Shown here piece after piece: positions 41,700 to 50,448 of a stretch of 59,823 bases of DNA. How positions within the stretch are numbered: position 1 is the stretch's first letter; the number at the start of each line of letters is the position of its first letter. Origin of the DNA: Oppiella nova (lineage: Eukaryota; Arthropoda; Arachnida; Sarcoptiformes; Oppiidae). The translations under genes were made by a program, and so were the position numbers. The DNA is taken from NCBI GenBank assembly GCA_905397405.1, contig CAJPVJ010000028.1, positions 1 to 59,823 of the forward strand. Direction: 5' to 3'. Under the pieces are notes generated by a model. It was not told the origin of the DNA. It was given only the letters and a program-made list of their open reading frames with translations, and did no database searches.

Positions 41700-44600
41700 G
41701 GATAGGTAGGCGACAGCATAATAGTGTTACTTAGAATTACAGCTAATCATAAATTCAATTCATTTGCATTGAAAGCATTAGATTTATGGAGAAAAGCAAA
41801 TTCTCCGCCTTTTAAATCACGTTTTGGTTGTTTTTGTGTTGATTTTCTTTTCTAATTTTGTCGCTATTTCTTATCTCTTAGTCTGATATCTGTCATCAAA
41901 GCGTCTATGAATTGGTGCACTCGGAGGACAGGGAAGAGCTTCAAAGGCATTTGATGTGGAACTCACACCTACCTAATGATCGATCCTCTCTATCGCTTCA
42001 AGAAGTTTTATCACAAGGTTTTTGTCAAACATTTCTCATTCTTATAAATACGCTGAAAAAACATTACATAAAAATTAAACAATAATTTTGTGTTATTTTT
42101 GCATTTTTTTGTAGACAATTGCCAATTATTAGAAAGAAATTTTACAGTTAGGTTCAGATGTCTATTGGATAATACATCGGGTTTTTTGGTGAGTGTTTAA
42201 TGACTTTGATTACTAGAAGCGTCTATTTTTACCATTTATTCGCACGTAAATAATTATCATACAAATGGAAGGACAGAAAAATTTTGCAAATCAAAAGTAA
42301 TAGAAAATAAGGGATAAAATGAATAAATAGAGTAAAAAATGTTTGCTGAATAAGTTTAGACACAATCTGTTCCTTCTTTTTAGAAACCAATCAATAATTG
42401 GGAGGAAACATACCTTTTATGATCAAAATGAATGAAAAATACACATAAGGTTTTGAATACTGTATATTTTAGTGTGCAATGACTGTATCGCAAAATAAAC
42501 TTTTCTATGGATAACATCGCTACTAATGGGAAAATATTGTATTGTGACCAAACCTCTCAATACTCAATATCTCTATCAAATAACATACTATACCCAATAA
42601 CATAGTCTCTCTCTCTCTCTCTCTCTCTCTCACTCACTCACTCACTCACTCACTCACTCACTGACTCACTCTCTCTCTCTCTCTCACTCTCACTCTCATG
42701 CTTGCTTTTGATTTGTTTCATAACATATATTATAACTTTATTCAATGTAGAGTTTCCACTGGAAAACCCAATAATTAAAGTTTTTATAACTTAATAGTTT
42801 ATTATATTGGACGAAGTGTTTAGAAATTAGAAAAAGGTTGTAGTGGAGAGGGTTGACTCATATATGTAGAGATGAGTAAATTAATAAATACGTAAATAAA
42901 TTAAAAAGATGAATAAATAAAATGAGGAAGGGAATAATCTGGACAACTTTATAAACAAAAGTTATAAAATTAGTTTGCTAATAAATCATTTGAATTTTTA
43001 CATTTATATAAATTAGTATTTGAGTTAAGATATATAAATCAATTTTATTGGTGTTAATAAAAACTTAGGTATTGATATCACAATTCATTAAACTAATTGT
43101 AAAAATGATTGGAGAAATGATAAACCGAGTGAGAGAGATGTTGTCTAAATGTTGATTAAAAATAAGCTTAATGCAATGCTTTTTTATAAGTACAGTAACT
43201 TATATTAATATTAAATATTTTAATTAAAAATTATAATTTTATAGATAATTATTTGTAAAGTTGGTCACGATTTTAATAACATGATCAAAGCCATGGTTTC
43301 CTAATTGATGGGCAATTTATAAACAAAAATATAATTTTATCACTTTTTATCTTTTGATCGCAAAATATTTCACTCATTAATACCTAAGAGTGAGTCCACT
43401 CCCATAAGCTGTATATAAAGCATATGTATATAAAAAGAGAAGCTGGCAATTTGCACAACATTTTAATTATTAGCAATAATTTCTTAATGAAAAGTATTTT
43501 TATTACACAAAAATAAAAATCGCGATAAAATTGTTTTCTCACTTTGAAAAATAAACGTCTGGGCGAAAGGAAGTCTCATGAACATTAAGTTATCTGCGGT
43601 TTGAAGCGAAACTCTGTTCCCTCTGTTAGATGGAAACCCTTTGTTTGCATAAATTAATTAATAATTATGTGCTTTTGATTTATGATATGCTATGCGAATA
43701 AGATTCACAGTAATTGTGATTAATGACGATCTGTATGTACGTGTGTTTGTATGCAGAGGTTGGACATCAGGGGTCGGATCAAAGTACTGGACGGCCAGAA
43801 CCACAAGAGCGAAGAGCCCCCTTTGGCACTGTTCGCTGTCTGCACTCCATTCGGTCCGCCATCCCTCCTCGAAATGCCTCAAAAGGACTCTATGTTTAAA
43901 AGCAAACACAAACTCGACCTCTCCTTGGTCTCAATGGATCAAAGGGGACGCCAACTGTTGGGTTACAACGACAATGAGTTATCGAATAAGGGTGGTTATG
44001 ATCTAGTCCATTACGATGACCTCGCTTATGTTGCCAGCGCTCATCAGGAATGTGAGTCTTTTTGTATATTTGTCTCATTCAAACATTTGTCTCATGAATA
44101 TTGACAATATTTGCATAAATCGTATGGACGGGCAGTACTAAAAACAGGAGCTTCAGGACTGATAGCGTATCGTCTGGTGACCAAAGATACAAAGTGGCAG
44201 TGGTTGCAGACCAGCGCACGATTAGTCTATAAAAATAGTAAACCAGACTTCATATTATGCACTCATAGGCCCCTCATGTGAGTCACCACTCTATTGATTA
44301 TAAGTTTGCAAATATTTCCAATTTATTAATTCATTTATTTTTATCACTTATTTAAATATTAGGGAAGAGGAGGGTCGGGATCTATTAGGTAAACGAACGA
44401 TGGATTTCAAGGTGACATATCTGGACGGAGGCCTGGGAGCCATGACAGATAGGACGGGCTTTCTATCTGATAGTGATTTTGTGCTGCGATGTCAAAGGAG
44501 TCGTCGATACAAATCGCAGGTCAGAGATGTGGTGACGACCTGTCGCTCGACCGGCAAACGTAAGATGACTGCAGGCGTCGATCCGCACCCGTACTCCGCT

Positions 44601-45852
44601 TTCGAGGAGAGCCCGGCTGTGAACGCAGTGACGGCCGCCACACACGCGGCCGCAGTGGGCGCCACCACCGGCTACCAGAACGCAGGGATGTATCCCTATC
44701 CAGACAACATGAACGGGTTGTCCACATACGCGGCCGCCGTGTCAGCGGCTGCTATGCCTCAGAACCTGTTCACCGCTGCCATTGACCACAATTCGCGCCC
44801 ATTTCTGGCGCCCGAAAACTTTCTCCATTATTCTCGTCACGCATTGGGACCCTATTATCCCGACTACCATCCGGCGGCCCAATACCCCACCAATGGCTTT
44901 CTGGACCACATGAGTACGAGTCGAACTGCACATTGTTTTCCCGGTTATGGCACCGACACCAATAGTATAGTGAAGGAGAACTCCGATAAGCTGTATATGG
45001 GGGTCGGCTGTCAAATGGGCAATGACTCCAAGTTCTCAATGAGTGAAACGGTTAACACAAACGGCAGAACACTTCCTAAGACTTCCTGTTGTGACACATA
45101 TATGAGTGGTGCGACCGCTCCCTGTAGTCTCATGAGTGCTTCGACAACCATTCAGACCATTCATCAGCCATTATTAGCCGACACAAAGATCGCAGACATC
45201 CCATCGCACCGTAACTTTGGTCTGAGTTCGGGCGCCAACGACTGTCTCAGTGTTATCAAACATAAAGCGAGTCTTCCTTTACTCACCACAAACTCCATAT
45301 CCCATCGCAACGATCACAACTCGGTCGACCATCCCATTGCCACCACATCCCAGTCCACTCCATCCCAATCCATACTATCGGCGTTTAGTACCGCAAATAA
45401 TATCGATTCGCGACAGAGTGTCCTCATGTGGGGTACAAATCACCACAACTTCGGCCCCCGGAATAAGTATGGGTTAAGTGGGGCTGACATTAAGCCAAAC
45501 GATCGGGTGGTGAGTTGTAAATGGAATGGAAGTATAGCCAACCCGAAGCCATTATCCCCGCACCCGTCGGTAGCACACAGTCCTTCGAGTGCTAAGGTGC
45601 CTATGAGTGTCCCCATCACTGGCTACACCACACAGGCCTACGCCACGGCTGACGTCTCCCCTATCGAGGTATCACTTATTGCCAATCGTTTGAATTGCTC
45701 ATATATTGGTGTCAATTTTGAGTTTGTTTGACATTTTTGAACCCTATTTTTTTGTTTGGCTTTTGTTGTAATGAATATTTTTGTGCAATAACTTTGTGTA
45801 GGGATGGCAGGTTGAGACAATAGGCCACTGGCGACCCCATCTCCGTAAGTGA
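11844..45852 (+). CDS. ss: spineless / aryl hydrocarbon receptor (bHLH-PAS transcription factor), whole gene span
   Basis: Ligand-regulated or constitutive bHLH-PAS transcription factor that pairs with ARNT/Tango and binds GCGTG sites in the nucleus; in flies it specifies antenna, distal leg and photoreceptor fate. Exons: 11844-11899, 17815-18005, 34171-34289, 37898-37987, 41882-42017, 42115-42188, 43757-44051, 44136-44277, 44363-45668, then 45802-45852. Every junction has GT-AG ends and the phases fit, giving 803 codons before the last exon (about 819 aa if it ends at 45852). Visible parts: KRRRR nuclear-localisation cluster at residues 11-15, bHLH about 30-82 with [16 protein letters not shown] about 115-260, PAS-B about 265-370, then a long Ala/Ser/His/Tyr-rich region expected to activate transcription. 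The AhR family assignment is firm; the extreme C-terminus and any 5' noncoding exons are not. Human AhR is of similar size (848 aa). Four large introns (3.6-16.2 kb) contrast with very short ones near the 3' end. Confidence 0.95.
11900..17814 (+). other. spineless intron 1 (5.9 kb)
   Basis: AT-rich with one CT tract (15956-15981). An island of balanced composition at 13640-13990 has overlapping open frames on both strands but no recognisable protein; it could be a conserved noncoding element. Nothing else recognised. Confidence 0.8.
15956..15981 (+). repeat. (TC)n microsatellite
   Basis: In spineless intron 1. Confidence 0.97.
17815..18005 (+). CDS. ss: spineless coding exon 2 (bHLH domain)
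   Basis: Acceptor TTTGCATAG, donor GTAAGC. Encodes IRVQPKEG, then the DNA-contacting basic stretch [12 protein letters not shown], helix 1 ([10 protein letters not shown]) and helix 2 ([20 protein letters not shown]). In the AhR family this stretch contacts the GCGTG half-site and dimerises with ARNT/Tango. An alternative acceptor 13 bases downstream exists, but only 17815 keeps the frame from exon 1. Confidence 0.96.
18942..18974 (+). repeat. 9-bp tandem repeat ACCCCTCAT
   Basis: CCCCTCATA units repeated three to four times, one shortened; an unusual C-rich patch in AT-rich intron 2. Confidence 0.85.
19245..19273 (+). repeat. (CT)n microsatellite, one interruption
   Basis: In spineless intron 2. 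Confidence 0.95.
19822..19858 (+). repeat. (AG)n microsatellite
   Basis: In spineless intron 2. Confidence 0.97.
22261..22287 (+). repeat. (GA)n microsatellite
   Basis: In spineless intron 2. Confidence 0.97.
22651..22680 (+). repeat. (AG)15 microsatellite
   Basis: In spineless intron 2. Confidence 0.97.
23319..23343 (+). repeat. (CT)n microsatellite
   Basis: In spineless intron 2. Confidence 0.97.
23646..23668 (+). repeat. (CT)n microsatellite
   Basis: In spineless intron 2. Confidence 0.97.
25965..26002 (+). repeat. (TC)19 microsatellite
   Basis: In spineless intron 2. Confidence 0.97.
30565..30602 (+). repeat. (GA)19 microsatellite
   Basis: In spineless intron 2. Confidence 0.97.
32452..32487 (+). 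repeat. (AG)n microsatellite
   Basis: In spineless intron 2. Confidence 0.97.
33655..33703 (+). repeat. (CT)n then (TTTC)n compound microsatellite
   Basis: CT dinucleotides followed by about six TTTC units; 470 bases before exon 3. Confidence 0.95.
34171..34289 (+). CDS. ss: spineless coding exon 3 (bHLH to PAS-A linker)
   Basis: Acceptor CTCATTACAG, donor GTAAAC. Completes the valine codon begun in exon 2 and encodes a [15 protein letters not shown] stretch running to EGDLILQ, matching the position of the AhR linker that leads into PAS-A. Ends in phase 0. It lies 16.2 kb from exon 2. Confidence 0.9.
36075..36113 (+). repeat. (AG)n microsatellite
   Basis: In spineless intron 3. Confidence 0.97.
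36594..36663 (+). repeat. (GT)n-(GAGT)n-(GA)n compound microsatellite
   Basis: Three adjoining motifs in order; the reverse complement of the CT/CTCA type seen elsewhere, with a GT run added. Confidence 0.96.
37898..37987 (+). CDS. ss: spineless coding exon 4 (start of PAS-A)
   Basis: Acceptor GTTTTTCAG, donor GTAATC, exactly 30 codons in phase 0. Encodes [19 protein letters not shown] and on to ETYLGFHQ, closely parallel to human AhR ALNGFVLVVTTDALVFYAS and DYLGFQQ. The open frame continues into the intron by chance. Confidence 0.94.
38192..38221 (+). repeat. (CT)n-(TA)n compound microsatellite
   Basis: In spineless intron 4, about 200 bases after exon 4. Confidence 0.95.
38818..38855 (+). 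repeat. (GA)19 microsatellite
   Basis: In spineless intron 4. Confidence 0.97.
39854..39926 (+). tRNA. tRNA-Phe (GAA)
   Basis: Complete cloverleaf: acceptor stem GCCGAGA/TCTCGGC, D arm GCTC-AGTTGGGA-GAGC, anticodon arm TTAGA-CTGAAGA-TCTAA with anticodon GAA at 39887-39889, variable loop AGGTC, T arm CCTGG-TTCGATC-CCGGG. A-box and B-box sequences are intact and there is no intron. It sits on the same strand inside intron 4 of spineless. The discriminator base (position 73) is G, whereas eukaryotic tRNA-Phe normally has A there, an identity element for phenylalanyl-tRNA synthetase. The gene looks transcribable, but charging may be affected. Confidence 0.96.
39934..39938 (+). terminator. RNA polymerase III terminator of tRNA-Phe
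   Basis: A run of five T residues eight bases after the discriminator base, the usual Pol III stop signal. Confidence 0.8.
41664..41698 (+). repeat. (AG)n microsatellite
   Basis: In spineless intron 4, 183 bases before exon 5. Confidence 0.97.
41882..42017 (+). CDS. ss: spineless coding exon 5 (PAS-A)
   Basis: Acceptor TTATCTCTTAG; donor GTTTTT is weak but gives the right phase. Encodes [20 protein letters not shown], matching human AhR [20 protein letters not shown], and ends with an [10 protein letters not shown] stretch. One base (G) carries over and makes the Asp that starts the next exon. Confidence 0.93.
42115..42188 (+). CDS. ss: spineless coding exon 6 (PAS-A)
   Basis: Acceptor TTTTTTTGTAG, donor GTGAGT. 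Encodes [19 protein letters not shown] then TSGFL, matching human AhR [20 protein letters not shown]. Intron 5 before it is only 97 bp. Ends in phase 0. Confidence 0.93.
42189..43756 (+). other. spineless intron 6 (1.6 kb)
   Basis: AT-rich with the longest compound CT/CTCA tract of the window (42606-42698), the last GA/CT tract before a 17-kb stretch with none. Confidence 0.85.
42606..42698 (+). repeat. (CT)n-(CACT)n-(CT)n compound microsatellite
   Basis: Longest simple-sequence tract in the window, in spineless intron 6. Confidence 0.97.
43757..44051 (+). CDS. ss: spineless coding exon 7 (end of PAS-A, start of PAS-B)
   Basis: Acceptor TTGTATGCAG, donor GTGAGT. Contains [48 protein letters not shown] and [18 protein letters not shown], the expected order of the AhR PAS-A end and PAS-B beginning. 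In AhR proteins PAS-B binds ligand and Hsp90. The codons are clearly richer in G+C than the flanking introns. Confidence 0.95.
44136..44277 (+). CDS. ss: spineless coding exon 8 (PAS-B)
   Basis: Acceptor GACGGGCAG, donor GTGAGT. Encodes [20 protein letters not shown], then [19 protein letters not shown] and ILCTHRPL, matching human AhR MIKTGESGMIVFRLLTKNNR and WTWVQSNARLLYKNGRPDY. The flanking introns are 84 and 85 bp. Confidence 0.95.
44363..45668 (+). CDS. ss: spineless coding exon 9 (C-terminal, putative transactivation region)
   Basis: Acceptor AAATATTAG, donor GTATCA, 435 complete codons after one carried base. Begins [19 protein letters not shown] just after PAS-B, as in other AhR proteins. 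The rest is low in conserved structure: alanine runs near [13 protein letters not shown] and [10 protein letters not shown], many Ser/Thr/Pro/His/Tyr residues and a [14 protein letters not shown] end. This is typical of the glutamine-poor, Ala/Ser-rich Spineless C-terminal half in arthropods. If the donor were not used the frame would stop 21 codons into the intron. Confidence 0.9.
45802..45852 (+). CDS. ss: spineless candidate last exon
   Basis: Acceptor TTTGTGTAG in phase with exon 9. Reads [16 protein letters not shown] and then TGA. A strong donor (C|GTAAGTG) overlaps the stop, so the exon may instead end at 45844 and splice onward, for example to 46266, where an open frame LGVLQRYSDDGWLQRNES leads to a TGA at 46334-46336. 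The sequence does not decide between the two. Confidence 0.6.
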   Translation, partial: GWQVETIGHWRPHLRK

Positions 45853-46265
45853 CCACTCATTTGATCAATTGTTTCCTTTTTACAAGTCTTTTACTGCTAT
45901 TGGAGTCCAAGCTTTTCATGAAACTTTTGCTTCCAATAACTGACCTTTTTATATATGGGATAATAAATTAGATTTAATTCTTTAGATAAAAAGATTTTTA
46001 GAGATTCTTTGAGTCCTACACTAACATTCAATATACAGGTATGCAATGATATGCTTGACTGCCATCTCATTCTCAGCACTCATTTGCATCCAATCGATCA
46101 CTTTTATGTGAACTGTATTTCACTTTGTTTTTATTCACATAAAGACTATTTTTCTCGTCTGTTTTGTTTTCAAAAGCATTGTTTTTTGTGAAAATTTTAA
46201 TATAATTACATTATAATTAATATCTATTATTATAACTACAATGATAGCAACCCTTGGCTAAGCAG

Positions 46266-46336
46266 TTGGAGTACTTCAGAGGTATAGCGATGATGGATGG
46301 CTGCAAAGAAATGAATCCATTACTGACCATATCTGA
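46266..46336 (+). CDS. possible alternative 3'-terminal exon of spineless
   Basis: Acceptor CTTGGCTAAGCAG after an AT-rich stretch; base composition here is richer in G+C than around it. Joined to 45844 it gives 23 codons and a stop. A second frame, entered at 46263 directly from exon 9 (phase 0), is also open (QLEYFRGIAMMDGCKEMN and on to LLNQ). No homologue is recognised for either, so this is a candidate only. AATAAA signals follow, for example at 46575-46580. Confidence 0.3.
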
Positions 46337-48702
46337 GGTGACAAATACTCTTCTCAACCAATGATCAACTCTTCAATACCATTGAAATCCTCATCGCATT
46401 TGATGACAAATTATATCATTAATTCATTATTATTATTGCTATACAGTAAACATATACATAATTATATATAAGTTCATTGAGTGTATAAAAAGCATGAAAT
46501 TAATTGTAAATTAATTTAAATACCGGTTCCAAAGCTTTATTATCGTTTTATTTCGACCATAAAATCTTAAGACAAATAAATTTTAATAAATTTAATAATG
46601 AATTTTAAAATTAAAATATTTTAGTGGTAGTAGTATTTGGCGTTTGAATTAATTTCTGAACTTATATTTCCAAACAAATGATAATCAAAATAAATTACTA
46701 GTAATATATACAATATTATTCTCAAACATAAAGTCAAATAAGTTATGACAAATAGTACTTGATGATAATTTGTACAGAAAAATGAGCGTCAAATCAATGC
46801 CACTACAAAATACAGGGTTTCTCTAAATGTATTTCAATTAAACAGTATTGTATTATAAATATATATATTAAATTTGAAAATGAATTTTGATTTTCAATAA
46901 TTAGTTTATGTTTTAATTAATTTCTTATTAATTATAATTCTTATGACATAAAGTCTTCATTGAAATTAAGTTTAAATAAAAAATAATTAAATAAAATAAC
47001 ATCTGAATCAGTGTTTTTTAAAACTTTTTTATATCAAATTTAAAATCATAACTAATAAATTATATTTATGTAAGCAAACCAAATAAACCAAAAAACTCAC
47101 CAGGGCTTTACTGTTGCATATGTTGCCAAAATCTGAATGCACATTTTGGGGCAACCTTGATCAGTTATGTAATTATACTATAAACGTGTAACTTTTTTGC
47201 AAGCTAACTAATAGGTAAGTTTAACAGCAACATGATGATTCATAGACTGCAGTCAATATTAAAATTTAATTTTAATTACAAAGTTAGTGATTATCTTTTT
47301 TTTGTAAAGATTCAATCTAATGAATATTTACTGTATATAAGTAATTAGTATTTATAAAAACAGTTAATTTTTGATATTTTAATTTATAAATATTTACTTT
47401 AGTGTCAATAATGGAGACTTGGCAAAAATATTATACGTCAATATTGATTAATGAAAGTAAAATACACTTAGTCTTATATAATTGAGTGGCAATCCCATGA
47501 AGACATTAAGCATCAAAACCCGATGGTTGGATTACCAGTTCATAATACAAGGCTTATTCCAACGATCGGACTTCAAAGCTAAATGCTTTTGCAACGGCTT
47601 TTAAAGGCAAATATTTATTATTAACTTATTATGAAAGCCTACATTATAACGAATGCATTGGCATAATGTGGTGGACGTGGAGGACATGGAGACTGTGGCC
47701 GCAACCGGTCAAGAATCACAAGAGAGATAGATTCTTATAGAGTCAGGCAAACAGTGTTTTGTCTTTATAAGGCTCACTCTCTCCAGCGTTTCATTACCAG
47801 ATCATATTGTTTTGTATGTCCATACACTTGGCATCAGTTATCACCACAACATCTCTACATTTTTCAATATTTCATACTCACTTATGTCCGGCCATTGCAA
47901 TTGGTGGTCAACTCTTATCGCAGTTATTAAATATTATAACTTATTTAAACATTTGCAACTGAGTTGAATGAAACCAAATATATGTAATACAAAGCATTGA
48001 GACTTGAAATGAAAGCTAATTTAGTAAATAATAACTGAACAAAACTTTTTCAATCATTTTTATTCACTATTTTATGGATACATATGTTTGTGCAGACCGT
48101 ATAAAAGGTATAATAATTATGTAATTTAGATGTAATTCTCAATATTTATTATATTCATTCAAGTGTTATCATGTTTTACACTAAATCTGAGACCAATTAA
48201 ATGCATTAATTTATTCTGTTTTTGGCCTATCATTTGCTGTTAGTTATAGTTATACAGTATTCATTTAACTCATCAGTCAATAATTATCAATTTAATATGT
48301 GGAACCCAAATTAATTTTTGTGAATATCTTAAAGGTCCTAGATTTTACAAAATGAATGTAGTCATTTAGTAACACATATTCCAAAAATATAAGTATTATA
48401 TGTTATGATTGTTTGTATATTATTCTTTATAACTAATTTCACAAATAATTGTATGCACTCAAATTATTAACATAATTTAACCTGGAAATGACTGTTCAAT
48501 GGATTGGCTGATCATAGGGAACAACTCATAGCCAAACATTGTTCACAAAGAGGAGGACTTCTTGTCTGCAAAATAGTTGGACAGAGAGTCCATTTGACTG
48601 GAAGTCCAAACATTTGTGTTTCAGGAGTTTTGTCATTTTAATACTCTGTTTGTAATCGATGTTTAATATAATTTCAATTTCAATGGCCAAATATGTGACC
48701 AA

Positions 48703-48752
48703 TAGATGGCTAAATGGGTCCCACAAATGCTACAATTTCAGTGAACACTTAA
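48703..48752 (+). repeat. Dispersed repeat, copy 1
   Basis: TAGATGGCTAAATGGGTCCC, then ACAAATGCTACAATTTCAGT and GAACACTTAA; nearly the same as 49308-49359. Confidence 0.9.
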
Positions 48753-48825
48753 ATTACTGTTTACTTCAAAATGATTAACAAATTAAAATTACTGTAATTA
48801 AAATTAATAATAAATTAAGCTATCG

Positions 48826-48847
48826 ATAGATGGCTAAATGGGTCCCA
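48826..48847 (+). repeat. Dispersed repeat, partial copy 2
   Basis: Only the first 22 bases of the element, ATAGATGGCTAAATGGGTCC then CA. Confidence 0.85.
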
Positions 48848-49307
48848 TTAAGTCTATTAACTTAGTAAATATTTAAAGTTTAAATTTTCCAAATTGTTAC
48901 TTAATTTTATTTAAAACTTAATTATACATAATTAAATCAAATTAAATAATTTAGTTTTAAACAATTTTAATCTATCACAATATTTATTGTCGTTAATTCA
49001 AATTTTGTATTAATTTTATTTTAAATAAAATTGAAAAGTATTCATAAATATTATATTTTAAATATTTAATGAAATTATTTTATTTAAATAATTTATAATG
49101 ATAAATTCAATTATTTAGCATTTGAAAACAGTTTTAAGTTTTTTGTACGGTAATAAATTTTGTTAATTTTACGAATTGTATAACAAATTACAGATTTATA
49201 TTAAAATTGTTTCTAAATAAAACAGTATTTAAAAAGTAATAAAATAATTCATATGAGATTTTTTACATTAATTAATTATTTTATTTTAATTAACAAATAT
49301 TATTAGA

Positions 49308-49359
49308 ATAGATGGCTAAATGGGTCCCACAAATGCAACTATTTCAGTGAACACTTAAT
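49308..49359 (+). repeat. Dispersed repeat, copy 3
   Basis: Same order as copy 1, including the TTTCAGTGAACACTTAA end, after which the tandem units begin. Confidence 0.9.
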
Positions 49360-49620
49360 AGTTTGGAAATTTATTTGAAACTTAATTGTAAGGAATTAAC
49401 CACACTATTAGATATGCAATCAGTTTGTACAAATTTTAACAAATATTTAAGATATCTAATAGTTTGGAAATTTATTTGTAACTTAATTACAAGTAATAAA
49501 CTACACAATTAGGTTTGCAATAAATATTTGCAAATTTAAACTTTCTTATAAATCTAATAGTTTGGAAATCGGTTTAAAACTTAACTGTAACCAATAAATG
49601 CAAATTAAATAAATATTTTC
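49357..49620 (+). repeat. Degenerate tandem repeat of about 98-100 bp
   Basis: TAATAGTTTGGAAAT followed by a variant of TTATTTGAAACTTAATTGTA recurs at about 49357, 49457 and 49555. The units have drifted. Confidence 0.8.
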
Positions 49621-49846
49621 AATTTAATTAATCTTTTTTGTACCGATATATACCATTATTATATTAAATATTTTCAATTTTGTACAAAAATTATTTGCCT
49701 AAGTTTTAATAAATACAATAAATTTAACAAAACCTTTATTGCCAATCAGAATTAAAATGAATACTGCAATATTGTGCACAACACTTGTATGGCATTCACT
49801 ATTTGATAGTTGACCCATACCTCTGTCTATGAACTGCAGTGAAGCA

Positions 49847-49890
49847 CTTTGTTCAAAAACTATCATTTGTTCAAAAACTATCATTTGTTC
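49847..49890 (+). repeat. Short tandem repeat (19 bp, two copies)
   Basis: TTGTTCAAAAACTATCATT is repeated back to back. Confidence 0.85.
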
Positions 49891-50448
49891 CCATTATCTC
49901 ATGGACAGCGTCTAAAGCTTACAGTGCTTTGAGTCTTACAGTGCACTCAGTCTTACAGCGCATTGACGACCCAATGATTACATAGACTGTAGAGTGCTTT
50001 CACATCATTGAATGCAATATCCGGTCACTTGTTATGCATTAATTTACATAAACTTATAATTCATTGAAACCCATTTAACCACAGAATCTTCACAACAGCT
50101 CAACTACTGTAACTAAATATTCATGAAATTTATGGCATCCAAAGAATTGGCAATACAATATATTTTATTATATTTTTTTATTACCGTAATTAGATTTTAG
50201 TAAATATACAATTGATCACTAATTAGTAAAATGTTTGTTATGATTGTACCGGTAGTATCAATTCATTTATACGTTTGTAGCAAACTTTAAAACAAAGTAC
50301 GGTATAAACAAACGACAGTTGAATGGGTAGTGACTGGACTCGTGAGACAGTGTCTGCATTGAATTGAGCCGTCAATCGGGTCCAGCATTAGTGCACTCAT
50401 TGAAACACAACTAACAGTAATAAAAGGCTAAACAAACTACAGTCCAAT

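Larger units (their letters stand above)
37988..41881 (+). other. spineless intron 4 (3.9 kb), hosts the tRNA gene
   Basis: AT-rich; hosts tRNA-Phe at 39854-39926, GA tracts at 38818 and 41664, and a CT/TA compound tract at 38192-38221. Confidence 0.85.
46337..50448. other. Intergenic spacer spineless-OCIAD1
   Basis: AT-rich with no coding sequence recognised. Three copies of an AGATGGCTAAATGGGTCCCA element (48703, 48826, 49308) and a degenerate tandem of about 100-bp units (49357-49620). The 3' untranslated regions of both flanking genes fall here; a minus-strand AATAAA at 50164-50169 could serve OCIAD1. Confidence 0.75.

Noticed and set aside
44463-45039. Minus-strand open frames inside spineless exon 9
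   Set aside because: Shadows of the G+C-richer coding exon on the other strand.
1-46000. Consensus dioxin-response (TNGCGTG) sites in spineless introns (for example 13886, 16838, 16971, 20140, 27540, 27733) as evidence of self-regulation
   Set aside because: A rough estimate for this base composition gives about seven matches by chance in 60 kb on both strands, so the count is not enriched.
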